Below the pieces are notes generated by a model. That model had not been told where the DNA came from. It was given only the letters and a program-made list of their open reading frames with translations, and made no database searches. A stretch of DNA of 64,000 bases from Allobosea thiooxidans (lineage in GTDB: Bacteria > Pseudomonadota > Alphaproteobacteria > Rhizobiales > Beijerinckiaceae): NCBI RefSeq assembly GCF_900168195.1, contig NZ_FUYX01000018.1, positions 1 through 64,000 of the forward strand. Direction: 5' to 3'. The translations under genes and the position numbers were made by a program. This document shows, piece by piece, positions 44,431 through 53,718 of this stretch (positions are counted from its first letter, which is position 1; every line of letters begins with the position of its first letter).

Positions 44431-44583
44431 GCCGCGTCGATGCCAGCAGGCCCGAGAATGCGTCGCCGCCATGAGCAGCTGATTTTTCGGCGAACCGCAA
44501 ATGCCCACTTGATTTCGTATATGAAATTAATTTTTATACGTGGGAGAGGCGCGCGATCAGAACGGCGCCCACGGAGGCGCCCT

Positions 44584-45054
44584 TTGCATATTCTCGCCAC
44601 CGCCTATCGGGCGCTGCTCATCGCGCTCGTGGCGCTGATCGTCGCGATCGTCGCGATCGCCGTCGTCTTCCGCTATGTGCTCAACACGCCGCTGATCTTC
44701 AGCTTCGACCTCGCCACCATCCTGTTCGTCTGGCTCGTCTTCCTCGGACTCGCGCCGGCGGCGCATGAGGGCTCGCACATGGCGGTCGACCTGTTCACCG
44801 CCCTGCTGCCGGAGGGGATCGCCAAGGTGCTGGCGCTGGTCGTCCGCCTGCTGATGATCGCGATCGCGCTGTTCCTGATCCGTCATTCCTGGGACCTCGC
44901 CATGCGCACCCGCATGGAGATCGCCTCGATGCGCATCTCGATGATCTGGGTCTACATGGCGATGCCGGTCGGCTTTGCCGTCTTCGCCGCATACGAGGCC
45001 TGGGCCCTCGCCATGAGCGCGGTCGGCCGCCCCATCGGGAGGCATGCGCAATGA
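44584..45054 (+). CDS. TRAP transporter small permease, DctQ-like
   Basis: A 156-residue membrane protein with four hydrophobic segments typical of DctQ: YRALLIALVALIVAIVAIAVVFRYV, DLATILFVWLVFLGLA, then two more. The frame extends upstream to 44440, but the sequence there is charged junk; a TTG at 44584 has GGAGG six bases upstream (44573-44577), so this start is preferred. It overlaps the DctM gene by four bases. Confidence 0.88.
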   Translation: MHILATAYRALLIALVALIVAIVAIAVVFRYVLNTPLIFSFDLATILFVWLVFLGLAPAAHEGSHMAVDLFTALLPEGIAKVLALVVRLLMIAIALFLIRHSWDLAMRTRMEIASMRISMIWVYMAMPVGFAVFAAYEAWALAMSAVGRPIGRHAQ

Positions 45055-46322
45055 GCCCGAGCGCGCTTCTCAGCGTCTTCCTGTCGCTGACGGTCATCGG
45101 CCTGCCGATCGCCTTCGTGCTGCTCGGCACCGGCATCGCGATGACGCTGGCCGATCCCGACATCCTCGAGGTCGCCTATATCCAGAACATCATCGTGGGC
45201 ACGCAGTCCTTCCCGCTGATCGCGATCCCGCTCTTCATCCTCGCCGGCGAGCTGATGAACATCTCCGGCATCACCCGCCGGCTGATGGATTTCGCGCAGG
45301 CGCTGACGGCGAACATGATCGGCGGCCTCGCCCAGGTGAACATCGTCCTGTCGACCCTGAAGGCGGGCATGATGGGCTCGGCCAATGCCGACGCCGCCAT
45401 GGACGCCAAGACCCTCGTGCCCGAGATGGTCAATCGCGGCTACAGCCCGGCCTATGCCTCGGTGGTGACGGCAGCCTCGGCGCTGATCGCGCCGATGATC
45501 CCGCCCGGCATCGGCCTGATCCTCTACGGCTTCGTCACCGACACCTCGATCGGCCAGCTCTTCATGGCCGGCATCCTGCCCGGCCTGATCATGACGGTCG
45601 CGATGATGGCGATGTCGCATTGGGTCGCCAGGCGCCGTGGCTACGGCCGCGACAGCGAGCCGATCGCGCGCGGGCAGATGTGGCGCACCTTCGTCGGCTC
45701 GGTGCCGGCGCTGCTGATGCCAGTCATCATCGTGCTCGGCATCCGCGGCGGCGTCTTCACCGCCTCTGAGGCCGGTGCCGTCGCGGTGGTCTATTCCCTG
45801 GTCTTCTGCATCGTCTATCGCGAATGCGGCTGGAAGGACCTGGCCAACGCGCTTGCATCGACCGCCTCGACGACCAGCGTCATCATGATCGTGCTCGCGG
45901 CTTCGACGGCGCTGAGCTGGACCCTGTCCTTCGAGCAGCTGCCGCAGAAGGTCGCCGAGATGCTGGTCGACAGCTCCTCGAACCAGCTCTCGCTCTTCCT
46001 GATCGTCGCGGTGCTGCTGCTGATTGCCGGCATGTTCGTCGAAGGCACGGCGCTGATCCTGATCCTCGCGCCGATGTTCGCGCCGGCGGCGGCCAAGCTG
46101 AACATCGACCCCGTCCATTTCGGCATCTTCTTCGTCTACATGATCCATCTCGGCGGCATCACGCCGCCGGTCGGGACGATCATGTTCACGACCTGCGCGA
46201 TCACGCGCGTGCCGCTCCAGGACTTCATCAAGGAATCGCTGCCCTGGCTCGCGATGCTGCTCGGCATCGCGGCGCTGATCGCGGCCGTCCCCGGCACCGC
46301 GACCTGGCTCGGCTATCTCTGA
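45051..46322 (+). CDS. TRAP transporter large permease, DctM-like
   Basis: A 423-residue inner-membrane protein with about twelve hydrophobic segments; AGELMNISGITRRLMDFA, SANADAAMDAK, APMIPPGIGLILYG and HLGGITPPVG are DctM family blocks. It provides the sodium-driven transport pathway with DctQ. Followed by 28 bases and the receptor gene. Translationally coupled to DctQ through the ATGA overlap. Confidence 0.96.
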   Translation: MSPSALLSVFLSLTVIGLPIAFVLLGTGIAMTLADPDILEVAYIQNIIVGTQSFPLIAIPLFILAGELMNISGITRRLMDFAQALTANMIGGLAQVNIVLSTLKAGMMGSANADAAMDAKTLVPEMVNRGYSPAYASVVTAASALIAPMIPPGIGLILYGFVTDTSIGQLFMAGILPGLIMTVAMMAMSHWVARRRGYGRDSEPIARGQMWRTFVGSVPALLMPVIIVLGIRGGVFTASEAGAVAVVYSLVFCIVYRECGWKDLANALASTASTTSVIMIVLAASTALSWTLSFEQLPQKVAEMLVDSSSNQLSLFLIVAVLLLIAGMFVEGTALILILAPMFAPAAAKLNIDPVHFGIFFVYMIHLGGITPPVGTIMFTTCAITRVPLQDFIKESLPWLAMLLGIAALIAAVPGTATWLGYL

Positions 46323-46350
46323 CCACAAAACACAAAGGGAGGAACGACCG

Positions 46351-47343
46351 ATGAGCTTGAGGATGATGGGCGGCGCCGCGGCGCTGGCGGGGATGCTGAT
46401 CGCCGGCGTGCCGGCAGCGCAGGCCCAGCAGAAGACGCCGGTTCTGCGCTTCGGCCACATGAATTCGCCGACCCATATCGTCAATCTCGGCGGCCAGCGC
46501 CTGAAGGCGGCGATGGAAAAGGCGAGCGGCGGATCGGTCCAGATCGATCTGTTCCCGAGCGCACAGCTCGGCGAGAACTCGGCGGTGCTGGAGCAGCTCA
46601 CGCTCGGCTCCAACATCATCACCCAGGTCGGCCCCGGCACGATCGCGCAATATGTGCCGAACTATGCGGTGATGGTGCACCCGTTCCTGTTCAAGAGCTG
46701 GGACGAGGTGAAGAAGGTCGCCGGTTCCGATCTGGTCAAGGGCTGGGAGAAGGACCTCGCCAAGCACAACATCAAGCCGCTGTGCTTCTTCAACTTCGGC
46801 ACACGCGACCTCTATACCCGCAGCAAGGCGGTGAAGACGCCGGCCGATTCCGCCGGCCTCAAGATGCGGGTCCAGCCGGTCGCGATCTATACCGAACTCG
46901 TCAAGTCGATGGGCGGGCAGCCGACGCCGATGCCGTGGCCGGAGGTCTATAGCGCGCTCTCGCAGGGCGTGATCGACGCCGCCGAAGCGCCGCCGAACGC
47001 GATCGTCGACCAGAAGCATTTCGAGGCCGCCAAGTTCTACATGAAGACCAACCACATCCTCGACGCCTCGATCGTGGTGATGAGCTTGCGTGCCTTCAAT
47101 GCGCTCAACGCCGAGCAGAAGAAGACGCTGGAAAGCGAAGCCGGCGCCGCCTGCGACTGGATGACCGAGGAATCGAACAAGGTCTATGACAGCGCCGTCA
47201 CCGAGCTCGAGAAGCGCGGCATGACGATCGTCAGCGATGTCGATCGCGCCGCCTTCGAGAAGTCGGCCGGCTCGATCCAGAAGGCCTTCCCCGACTGGTC
47301 GCCCAATCTGGTGGCCGATATCCGCAAGCAGCTCGGACGCTGA
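46351..47343 (+). CDS. TRAP transporter periplasmic receptor, DctP-like
   Basis: A 330-residue solute receptor with signal peptide (residues 1-23) and family blocks VLRFGHMNSPTHIVNLGGQRLKAA and SGGSVQIDLFPSAQLG; LKMRVQPVAIY holds the Arg that usually binds the ligand carboxylate. GGGAGGA precedes the start. Ligand unknown: organic acids are typical, and the co-located CoA transferase and enoyl-CoA hydratase point to a carboxylic acid activated to a CoA ester. Confidence 0.95.
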   Translation: MSLRMMGGAAALAGMLIAGVPAAQAQQKTPVLRFGHMNSPTHIVNLGGQRLKAAMEKASGGSVQIDLFPSAQLGENSAVLEQLTLGSNIITQVGPGTIAQYVPNYAVMVHPFLFKSWDEVKKVAGSDLVKGWEKDLAKHNIKPLCFFNFGTRDLYTRSKAVKTPADSAGLKMRVQPVAIYTELVKSMGGQPTPMPWPEVYSALSQGVIDAAEAPPNAIVDQKHFEAAKFYMKTNHILDASIVVMSLRAFNALNAEQKKTLESEAGAACDWMTEESNKVYDSAVTELEKRGMTIVSDVDRAAFEKSAGSIQKAFPDWSPNLVADIRKQLGR

Positions 47344-47352
47344 GACCCAACC

Positions 47353-47376
47353 GCCGGGCGCAGCCATGCGCCCGGC
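47353..47376 (+). terminator. Hairpin after the TRAP receptor gene
   Basis: A perfect 10-base-pair stem with GCCA loop (GCCGGGCGCA / TGCGCCCGGC) begins nine bases after the DctP stop. It includes the ATG at 47366, which argues that the next gene begins at the GTG at 47393 instead. It may partially terminate after dctP. Confidence 0.65.
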
Positions 47377-47392
47377 CTATCGGAGCCGGACC

Positions 47393-48199
47393 GTGACGGA
47401 CGACAACGACGCCACCAGCCGCTATCGCGCGCCCGCGCTGGAGAAAGGGCTCGACATCATCGAGCTGCTGGCGAGCTCGGCCAGCGGCATGTCGCTGACC
47501 GCGATCGCCAGCACGCTCGGCCGCTCCATGGGCGAGATTTACCGGATCGCACTCGCTCTCGAGGCGCGCGGCTATATCCGCCGCGACCAGGATTCCGACC
47601 AATATGCGCTGACGCTGAAGCTCTTCGAGCTGTCGCATGAGAACCCGCCCACCAACCGGCTGCTTTCGGTGGCGCTCCCGCTGATGGAAAAGCTCGCGGC
47701 CGATGCGCAGCAATCCTGCCATCTCGCCGTCCTCAGCGGGGCGCGGGTCCTGATCGTCGCGCAGGTCGATGCGCCGCGGCCGATGCACTATGCCGTCCGC
47801 CTCGGCGCGCAGTTCCCGCTGGCCGAGACCAGCTCCGGCGCCGTCCTCTTCGCCTATCAGCCGGACCATCATAGGCAGGCGCTGCTCGATGCGAGCATCG
47901 CCTCCTTCCCGGAACTGGCCGAAACGCTGCCCGAGAGGGCCGAGAAGGTCCTTTCCGAGGGCGGCGAGCGACGCGAAAGCCTCGTCGTCTCCGGCGTGAC
48001 CAACCTCAGCCAGCCGGTCTTCGATCATCGCGGCGTCATCGCCGCCTGCCTCACCATCCCGTTCCTCGCCCAGAAGGGCCTTGCCGTCGACATCGACGCG
48101 GCGGAACGGGCCGTCATCGCCACGGCGGCCGGAATCTCGGCCGCGCTCGGCTGGCGCGACCCGCGCCAGACCACCGACAATGAAGGAGAAGCCGCATGA
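47393..48199 (+). CDS. IclR-family transcriptional regulator
   Basis: A 268-residue regulator: N-terminal winged HTH (about 20-75; MSLTAIASTLGRSMGEIYRIA) and C-terminal GAF-like effector domain (about 85-255). GGAG seven bases before GTG 47393 sets the start, clear of the hairpin. It lies between the TRAP genes and the CoA-transferase gene, which it overlaps by four bases (ATGA). IclR proteins commonly act on aromatic or short carboxylic acid catabolic operons, so it likely controls this cluster. Confidence 0.92.
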   Translation: MTDDNDATSRYRAPALEKGLDIIELLASSASGMSLTAIASTLGRSMGEIYRIALALEARGYIRRDQDSDQYALTLKLFELSHENPPTNRLLSVALPLMEKLAADAQQSCHLAVLSGARVLIVAQVDAPRPMHYAVRLGAQFPLAETSSGAVLFAYQPDHHRQALLDASIASFPELAETLPERAEKVLSEGGERRESLVVSGVTNLSQPVFDHRGVIAACLTIPFLAQKGLAVDIDAAERAVIATAAGISAALGWRDPRQTTDNEGEAA

Positions 48200-49419
48200 G
48201 CGGAGCGCTCTCAGGGCTGCGCGTGCTCGATTTCAGCCATCTGCTGTTCGGCCCCTTCGCCACGCAGATGCTCGGCGACCTCGGCGCCGACGTGATCAAG
48301 GTCGAGCGGCCGGTCAGCGGCGACCTCTACCGGGATCTCCCGCCCTTCTTCAATCGCAAGGTCGGCGATTTCGAGAATCCGAGCTTCCTCGCCTGGAACC
48401 GCAACAAGCGTTCGCTCGCGGTCGATCTCAAGAACCCCGAGGGCAAGAAGCTCCTGCAGGACATCGCCGCCACGGCGGACGTCTTCGTCCAGAACTTCCG
48501 CCCGGGCGTGCTCGACCGGCTCGGCTTCGGCTATGAGGAGCTCTCGCGCCTCAACCCGCGGCTGATCTACTGCTCCGGCTCCGGCTATGGCGAGAGCGGC
48601 CCCTATCTCGAGCGGCCCGGCCAGGACCTGCTGCTGCAGGGCCTCTCCGGCATCATGTCGATGACCGGGCGCTCCGGCGTCTCGCCGACGCCGCTCGGAG
48701 TCGCCATCGCCGACCAGCTCGGCTCCTATCACATGATCTACGGCATCCTCGCCGCGCTCTATCACCGCGAAAGGACCGGACGCGGCCAGAAGGTCGAGGT
48801 CGACCTGTTCCGCGCATTGCTCGCACACCAGACCCAGGAATTCGTCACCACGCTCAACACCGGCCGCGTCTTCGAGCGCCCGAATTCCGGCATCGCCCAT
48901 CCCGGCATGCCGGCGCCCTTCGGCGTCTACCGGACGAAGGACGGCTTCCTGAACATCGCGATGAACCCCTTCGCCAGGCTGGTCGAGGCGCTGGAGGCGC
49001 CGGAGCTCGCGCGCTTCGACGATGCCGAGACCCTGTTCGACCGGCGCGACGAGGTCCATGCCGCGATCGAGGCGGTGACGCAGACGCGCACGACCGCGGC
49101 CTGGATGGAGCGGCTGCTCTCCTTCGATCTCTGGTGCGGCGAGGTGCTGCGCCAGGAAGAGGTGCCCAACGACCCGCAGGTGAAGCACATGAACGCCTTC
49201 ACCTCCTACCAGCATCCGGTGATCGGCGAAGTTCAGACGGTCAACGTCCCGGTCACGCTCTCTGAAACGCCCGGCAAGGTCGAGCGCCACGCGCCGATGG
49301 TCGGCGAGCATACGGTCGAGATCCTCGCCGAGCTCGGCTTCGACGGCGAGCGCATCGCGGCGTTGCGGAACTCCGGCGCCGTCTGGGTTCATCCGAAAGC
49401 GGACACGGCCGCAGCATGA
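48196..49419 (+). CDS. CaiB/BaiF-family (class III) CoA transferase
   Basis: A 407-residue enzyme moving CoA between carboxylic acids. Family blocks are VLDFSHLLFGPFATQMLGDLGADVIKVE and NRNKRSLAVDLKNPEGKKLL; D144 in PGQDLLLQGLSG fits the catalytic aspartate that forms the acyl anhydride. Full length. Its stop overlaps the hydratase gene by four bases, so the acid taken up by the TRAP system is probably converted to a CoA thioester and then hydrated. The precise acid (carnitine-like, aromatic or alicyclic) is not determined. Confidence 0.93.
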   Translation: MSGALSGLRVLDFSHLLFGPFATQMLGDLGADVIKVERPVSGDLYRDLPPFFNRKVGDFENPSFLAWNRNKRSLAVDLKNPEGKKLLQDIAATADVFVQNFRPGVLDRLGFGYEELSRLNPRLIYCSGSGYGESGPYLERPGQDLLLQGLSGIMSMTGRSGVSPTPLGVAIADQLGSYHMIYGILAALYHRERTGRGQKVEVDLFRALLAHQTQEFVTTLNTGRVFERPNSGIAHPGMPAPFGVYRTKDGFLNIAMNPFARLVEALEAPELARFDDAETLFDRRDEVHAAIEAVTQTRTTAAWMERLLSFDLWCGEVLRQEEVPNDPQVKHMNAFTSYQHPVIGEVQTVNVPVTLSETPGKVERHAPMVGEHTVEILAELGFDGERIAALRNSGAVWVHPKADTAAA

Positions 49420-50198
49420 CGAGCGCTTTCACCAGCTTCGAGCGGCGCGGCCCGGTCGCGCTGCTGACCTTCTCGCGCCCCGACCAGCTCAACGCCATGA
49501 GCGGCGCCATGGTCGAGGAGATCCTCGCCGCGATCGCCGAAGCGGCCGGCGATCCGGCCATCCGCGCGCTCGTGCTGCGCGGCGCCGGCGGCAACTTCAT
49601 GGCCGGGGCCGACGTCAAGGCCTATGCCACGCAGTCGGCCGAGGCCTTTCGCGATTTCCAGGAGAGTGCCGGCCGCGTCTATGGCGCGCTCGAAGGGTTG
49701 CCCAAGCCCGTGATCGCCGCGGTCGAGGGCTATGCGCTCGGCGGCGGCTTCGAGATCGCGCTTTCGGCCGATCTGATCGTCGCCCATGCCGACGCCAGGC
49801 TGGGCCTGCCCGAAGTCAAGCTCGGCCTCGTCCCGGGCGGCGGCGGCACGCAGCGCCTGGCCCGCAAGCTCGGCCCCAACCGCGCCGCCGAACTGCTCAT
49901 GACCGGCCGCTTCGCCAGCGCGCAGGAGATGGCGAGCTGGGGCGTGGTCAACCGCGTCGCGGAGGATGCGCTGGCCGAGGCGCTGGCGCTGGCCGAGCAG
50001 ATGGCGAGGCATCCGGCCGGGGCGTTGGCCGATCTGAAGCGTCTCAACCTCGCAGCGTGGCAGACGGGTCTCGACGCCGGGCTGGACGCCGAGCGCGATG
50101 CTGTCTGCGCCCTCTTCCTCTCCGGCGACGGCATGCAGCGCATCCGCGACTTCGTCGCGCGCTCGGAGCGCAAGAAGATTGAAGGAACCAAGGCGTGA
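49416..50198 (+). CDS. Enoyl-CoA hydratase/isomerase family protein
   Basis: A 260-residue crotonase-fold enzyme. Oxyanion-hole backbone is in GAGGNFMAGADVKAY and GYALGGGFEIALSADLI; both family catalytic glutamates are present, in GGGFEIAL and LPEVKLGLVPGGGGTQRL, consistent with true hydratase activity. Overlaps the CoA transferase by four bases and the following binding-protein-like gene by four bases, hence a tightly coupled operon. Confidence 0.95.
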   Translation: MTSAFTSFERRGPVALLTFSRPDQLNAMSGAMVEEILAAIAEAAGDPAIRALVLRGAGGNFMAGADVKAYATQSAEAFRDFQESAGRVYGALEGLPKPVIAAVEGYALGGGFEIALSADLIVAHADARLGLPEVKLGLVPGGGGTQRLARKLGPNRAAELLMTGRFASAQEMASWGVVNRVAEDALAEALALAEQMARHPAGALADLKRLNLAAWQTGLDAGLDAERDAVCALFLSGDGMQRIRDFVARSERKKIEGTKA

Positions 50199-51355
50199 GC
50201 ATCGCCCTCGAAGGTATAACCTGGGACCATCCGCGCGGGCGTGCGCCGCTGGAGAAGAGCATTACGCGCTACCGCGCCGAGCGACCCGACGTCGCGATCT
50301 CCTGGCGGGCCCGCAGCCTGCGCGATTTCGGCGAGCTGCCGCTTGAAGAGCTCGCCGAGCGCTTCGATCTCATCATTTTCGACCATCCCTTCGTCGGCCA
50401 GGCCGCCCGGCGGGGCCTGCTCGTCGATCTCGCGCCGCATATCCCGGCAGAGGCGATGGCCTGGCTCGATTCGGGGGCAGTCGGCCCATCCTGGCGCTCC
50501 TATCACTGGCAAGGCGCGATCTACGGCCTGCCGATCGACGCCGCGGCGCAGGTCGCCGCCTATCGGCCCGATCTGTTGGCGAAGGCCGGGCGCCATCCGC
50601 CGGCGACCTTCGACCAGTTGCTGCGGCTGGCGCGGGACCTGCGCGAGCACGGGCTCTGGGTCGGCGTGCCGGCCTGTCCGATCGACGCTGTCTGCATGGT
50701 GCTGACGCTCGCCGCCAATCTGGGGCGCCCGGTGACAGCGGAGAACCCCGTCTTCCTCGACCGGGAATTCGGCGTTCGCCTGCTGGAACGGCTCAAGGCC
50801 CTGGTCGCGCTGAGCCATCCGGAATCGGTCCGGATGAACCCGATCCAGATGCTGGACCTGGCTGCGAACGGCGACGAAATCGCCTATGTCCCCTACACCT
50901 TCGGCTACACCAACTATTGCCGCGCGGAAGCGGAAAAGCCGCTGCTTTTCGCCGACATCGTCGCGGCCGGCGATCGCGCCTGCCAGGGCACGCTGCTCGG
51001 CGGCGCCGGCTTCGGCGTCACCAGCCGCTGCCGGAATGTCGCGGAGGCGGTGCGCTATGGGCTGTGGCTCTGCTCGCCGGACTATCAGCGCACGCATTAC
51101 TTCGCCGATGGCGGCCAGCCCGGCATGCTGCAGGCCTGGACCGATCCGGCCTGCGACGCCCAGAGCCTCGGCTTTTTCTCCGGCACGCTGCGCACCCTCG
51201 GCTCGGCCTATCTGCGTCCGCGCTTCGCCGGCTATGTGCCGTTCTTCGAGGAAGGCGGCCTGAAGACCAATGCCTTCCTGCGCGGCGAAGGCAGCGCCGA
51301 AAGCCTGGTCGACTGGTTCAATGGCGCCTTCGCCGACGCCCTCAAGAACGCCTGA
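50195..51355 (+). CDS. Binding-protein-like protein without signal peptide (copy A)
   Basis: A 386-residue protein of the extracellular solute-binding type 1 fold, but starting at SIALEGITWDHPRGRAPLEKS with no hydrophobic or lipoprotein signal, so it should stay in the cytosol. Shared with copy B are: GxTWDHPRG at the N-terminus, FDLI(I)xDHP, LPxDAAxQV, LTLAANLG, GGxGxGV and GGQPG. ATGA overlap with the enoyl-CoA hydratase gene indicates coupled expression with the CoA-ester enzymes. A normal importer partner is not adjacent (the ABC permeases at 56-58 kb have their own secreted receptor). Function unknown. Confidence 0.85.
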   Translation: MSIALEGITWDHPRGRAPLEKSITRYRAERPDVAISWRARSLRDFGELPLEELAERFDLIIFDHPFVGQAARRGLLVDLAPHIPAEAMAWLDSGAVGPSWRSYHWQGAIYGLPIDAAAQVAAYRPDLLAKAGRHPPATFDQLLRLARDLREHGLWVGVPACPIDAVCMVLTLAANLGRPVTAENPVFLDREFGVRLLERLKALVALSHPESVRMNPIQMLDLAANGDEIAYVPYTFGYTNYCRAEAEKPLLFADIVAAGDRACQGTLLGGAGFGVTSRCRNVAEAVRYGLWLCSPDYQRTHYFADGGQPGMLQAWTDPACDAQSLGFFSGTLRTLGSAYLRPRFAGYVPFFEEGGLKTNAFLRGEGSAESLVDWFNGAFADALKNA

Positions 51356-51372
51356 CGAGAGGACCGAAGACG

Positions 51373-52515
51373 ATGACTGGCATCCGCCTGCGCGGAATGA
51401 CCTGGGACCATCCGCGCGGCTACGACCCACTCGTCGCCTGCTCGGCGCTCTACAGAGACCGCCACGGTGTCGAGATCACCTGGGAGAAGCGCTCGCTCCA
51501 GGATTTCGAGTCGTTCCCGGTCGAGGAGTTGGCGCGTCGATACGATCTCATCGTCATCGACCATCCGCATGCCGGGCAGGTGGCCCGCGAAGGCTGCCTC
51601 CACCCGCTCGACCAGCCGGACTTCTCGGCAGAGCGACGCGCGATGCTGGCGAGCTCGGTCGGGCTGTCCTATCGCAGCTATGTCTTCGACGGCCGGCTCT
51701 GGGCGCTGCCGCTGGATGCGGCGACGCAGGTGCAGGCCTGGCGGCCGGACTTCCTCGGCAGCCCAGCCGAAACATGGGCCGAAGTGATCGCGCTCGCCCG
51801 CGCCGGCAAGGTCGTCCTGCCCTTGCGCGCGCCCCATTCCCTGATGTGCGTGATGACGCTCGCCGCCAATCTCGGCTGGCAGCCCGGCGGCAATGGCGAG
51901 GATTTCATCCCGCACGCCGTCGGTGAAGCCGCGGTCGAGCAACTCGCCGAACTCTCCGGCCATCTCGATGAGCGCTGCTTCTCGCTCGATCCGATCGCGG
52001 CCCTCGACCTGATGGCGGACAGCGACGAGCTGGCCTGCTGCCCGCTGGTCTACGGATATGTCAGCTACGCCCATGCCGGTTTCCGGCCGCATCGGCTCGC
52101 CTTCGCCGATATCCCCTGCCTCGGCTCGAGCGGACCGCTGGGCTCCGTTCTCGGCGGCACGGGCCTTGCGGTCTCGGCCAGGTCCGAGCAGCACGAGGAG
52201 GCCGTGAAATTCGCCTACTGGGTCACGTCGGGCGACGTGCAGCGCGGCCCCTATACCGCAGCCGGCGGCCAGCCCGGGCATGGAGCGGCCTGGCTGGATG
52301 CGGCCGTCGATCAGGCCGCCAACGGCTTTTACAGCCAGACGCGCGCGACTCTCGAAGGCGCCATGCTGCGGCCGCGGCACGATGGCTACATGGCCTTCCA
52401 GGACGGGGCTGCCCGCCTCATCGCGGAGGGACTTCTCGCCAAGACGCCGGCGAGGCGCATCGTCGAAGAGGTCAACCACCTGGCGCATGCGGCGAGCGCG
52501 CGGCAGGGGCGTTGA
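51373..52515 (+). CDS. Binding-protein-like protein without signal peptide (copy B)
   Basis: A 380-residue paralogue of copy A, 18 bases downstream: MTGIRLRGMTWDHPRGYDPL, YDLIVIDHPHAGQVAREG, LWALPLDAATQV, CVMTLAANLGW and GGQPGHGAAW match across the length. It too lacks a signal peptide, so both are probably cytosolic. Tandem duplication with divergence in the N-terminal lobe and ligand loops suggests two related ligands or a heterodimer. No function is assigned; inference is limited to its association with CoA transferase and hydratase. Confidence 0.85.
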   Translation: MTGIRLRGMTWDHPRGYDPLVACSALYRDRHGVEITWEKRSLQDFESFPVEELARRYDLIVIDHPHAGQVAREGCLHPLDQPDFSAERRAMLASSVGLSYRSYVFDGRLWALPLDAATQVQAWRPDFLGSPAETWAEVIALARAGKVVLPLRAPHSLMCVMTLAANLGWQPGGNGEDFIPHAVGEAAVEQLAELSGHLDERCFSLDPIAALDLMADSDELACCPLVYGYVSYAHAGFRPHRLAFADIPCLGSSGPLGSVLGGTGLAVSARSEQHEEAVKFAYWVTSGDVQRGPYTAAGGQPGHGAAWLDAAVDQAANGFYSQTRATLEGAMLRPRHDGYMAFQDGAARLIAEGLLAKTPARRIVEEVNHLAHAASARQGR

Positions 52516-52743
52516 TCGAAGCCCTTCCGGGCTCGCGCCGAAAAGCGGCGAGCTCCGTCTCGGAAACGGTTCGAGGCTGCCGGGGCTCGGTCGCATGTCG
52601 CCCCAGCCGGATGCAGGGGCCCCCTTCGCCGGTGGGCGCTTCTCAAGCGGCGGGCTTGTCCCTACGGTCCGCTGCGCGGGTAGACGGCGGAGTCGCTGGT
52701 TGCCCGCGGGACATCACGCAGCAACCGGCTCTGGAAGGCTCTC

Positions 52744-53676
52744 ATGGCGCGCCATCACTTCGTTCCGACCCGCTATTCGAACGAGATCGGCACCCAGCCG
52801 CCGGTTCTGGAGATCGCCAGCGGCGACAGCGTCATCACCACCACGCTGGATGCCGCGGGCTTCGGCGGCGATGGCGAGCAGCATGCCCCGCGCGGCAACC
52901 CGATGACCGGCCCCTTCTTCGTCACCGGCGCCGAGCCGGGCGACGCGCTGCTCGTCACCATCGAGCGCATGACGCCGAACCGGAAGACCGGCTGGACCTA
53001 TTCGCCGCTGGCGCCCGGCGTGCTCGATCCGTCGGTCCTGGCCGAGCTGCCGAAGCGCGAGCGCTACGAATGGGCCATCGATGCCGAGGCCGGCACGGTG
53101 AAGCTGCTCGAGCCGACCGACCGCATCAAGGACTGGAGCTTCCCGCTCGCGCCGATGCTGGGCTGCTTCGGCGTGGCGCCGGAGCGCGGCCAGGCGATCT
53201 CCACCGCGACCAGCGGCGCCTATGGCGGCAATATGGACTACCGGCTGTTCGGGCCGGGCGCGACCATCGCCTTCCCGGTCTTCGTGGACGGCGCGCTGTT
53301 CTTCCTCGGCGACGGCCATGCCTGCCAGGGTGATGGCGAAATCGCCGGCACCGGCGTCGAGACCTCGTTCGAGGTCGAGTTCTCGGTGAAGCTCGTCAAG
53401 AGGCTCGGCCTGCGCTGGCCGCGCTGCGAGACCGAGACTGATCTGCTGGTGATTGCGGCCGGCCGCCCGCTCGACCAGCCGCTGCAATTCGCCACCACGG
53501 AGCTGCTGCGCTGGGTCGGCGAGGATCTCGGCGTCAATCCGGTCGAGGCGAGCCACCTGCTCGGACAGGCGGTGCGCTACGACATCGCCAACGTCTTCAA
53601 CCCGGCCTATTGCGTCGCCGCGCGGCTGGCGAAGACCGAGCTCACCCGCCCGATGTCTCTCCTCGCCCGTACCTGA
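52744..53676 (+). CDS. Acetamidase/formamidase-family protein
   Basis: A 310-residue zinc amidase of the FmdA/AmdA family that releases ammonia from small amides. The opening lobe (EIGTQPPVLEIASGDSV), ERMTPNRKTGW, and the C-terminal block (FLGDGHACQGDGEIAGTGVE) match the family. It begins 228 bases after copy B (no gene is seen in that gap), and 42 bases precede the M20 deacylase. Together with the deacylase it would release ammonia and an acid from an amide or N-acyl substrate. Exact substrate unknown. Confidence 0.9.
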   Translation: MARHHFVPTRYSNEIGTQPPVLEIASGDSVITTTLDAAGFGGDGEQHAPRGNPMTGPFFVTGAEPGDALLVTIERMTPNRKTGWTYSPLAPGVLDPSVLAELPKRERYEWAIDAEAGTVKLLEPTDRIKDWSFPLAPMLGCFGVAPERGQAISTATSGAYGGNMDYRLFGPGATIAFPVFVDGALFFLGDGHACQGDGEIAGTGVETSFEVEFSVKLVKRLGLRWPRCETETDLLVIAAGRPLDQPLQFATTELLRWVGEDLGVNPVEASHLLGQAVRYDIANVFNPAYCVAARLAKTELTRPMSLLART

Positions 53677-53718
53677 CGCCTCCCGCAGTCACCGAAACGC
53701 CGACCAAGAAGACCGACC

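Noticed and set aside
44192..44482. Plus-strand frame over the autotransporter remnant
   Set aside because: No motifs; the minus strand holds the recognisable autotransporter pieces.
49730..51430. Minus-strand frame of 566 codons over the hydratase and binding-like genes
   Set aside because: Antisense shadow; plus-strand genes have clear motifs, ribosome sites and stop-start overlaps.
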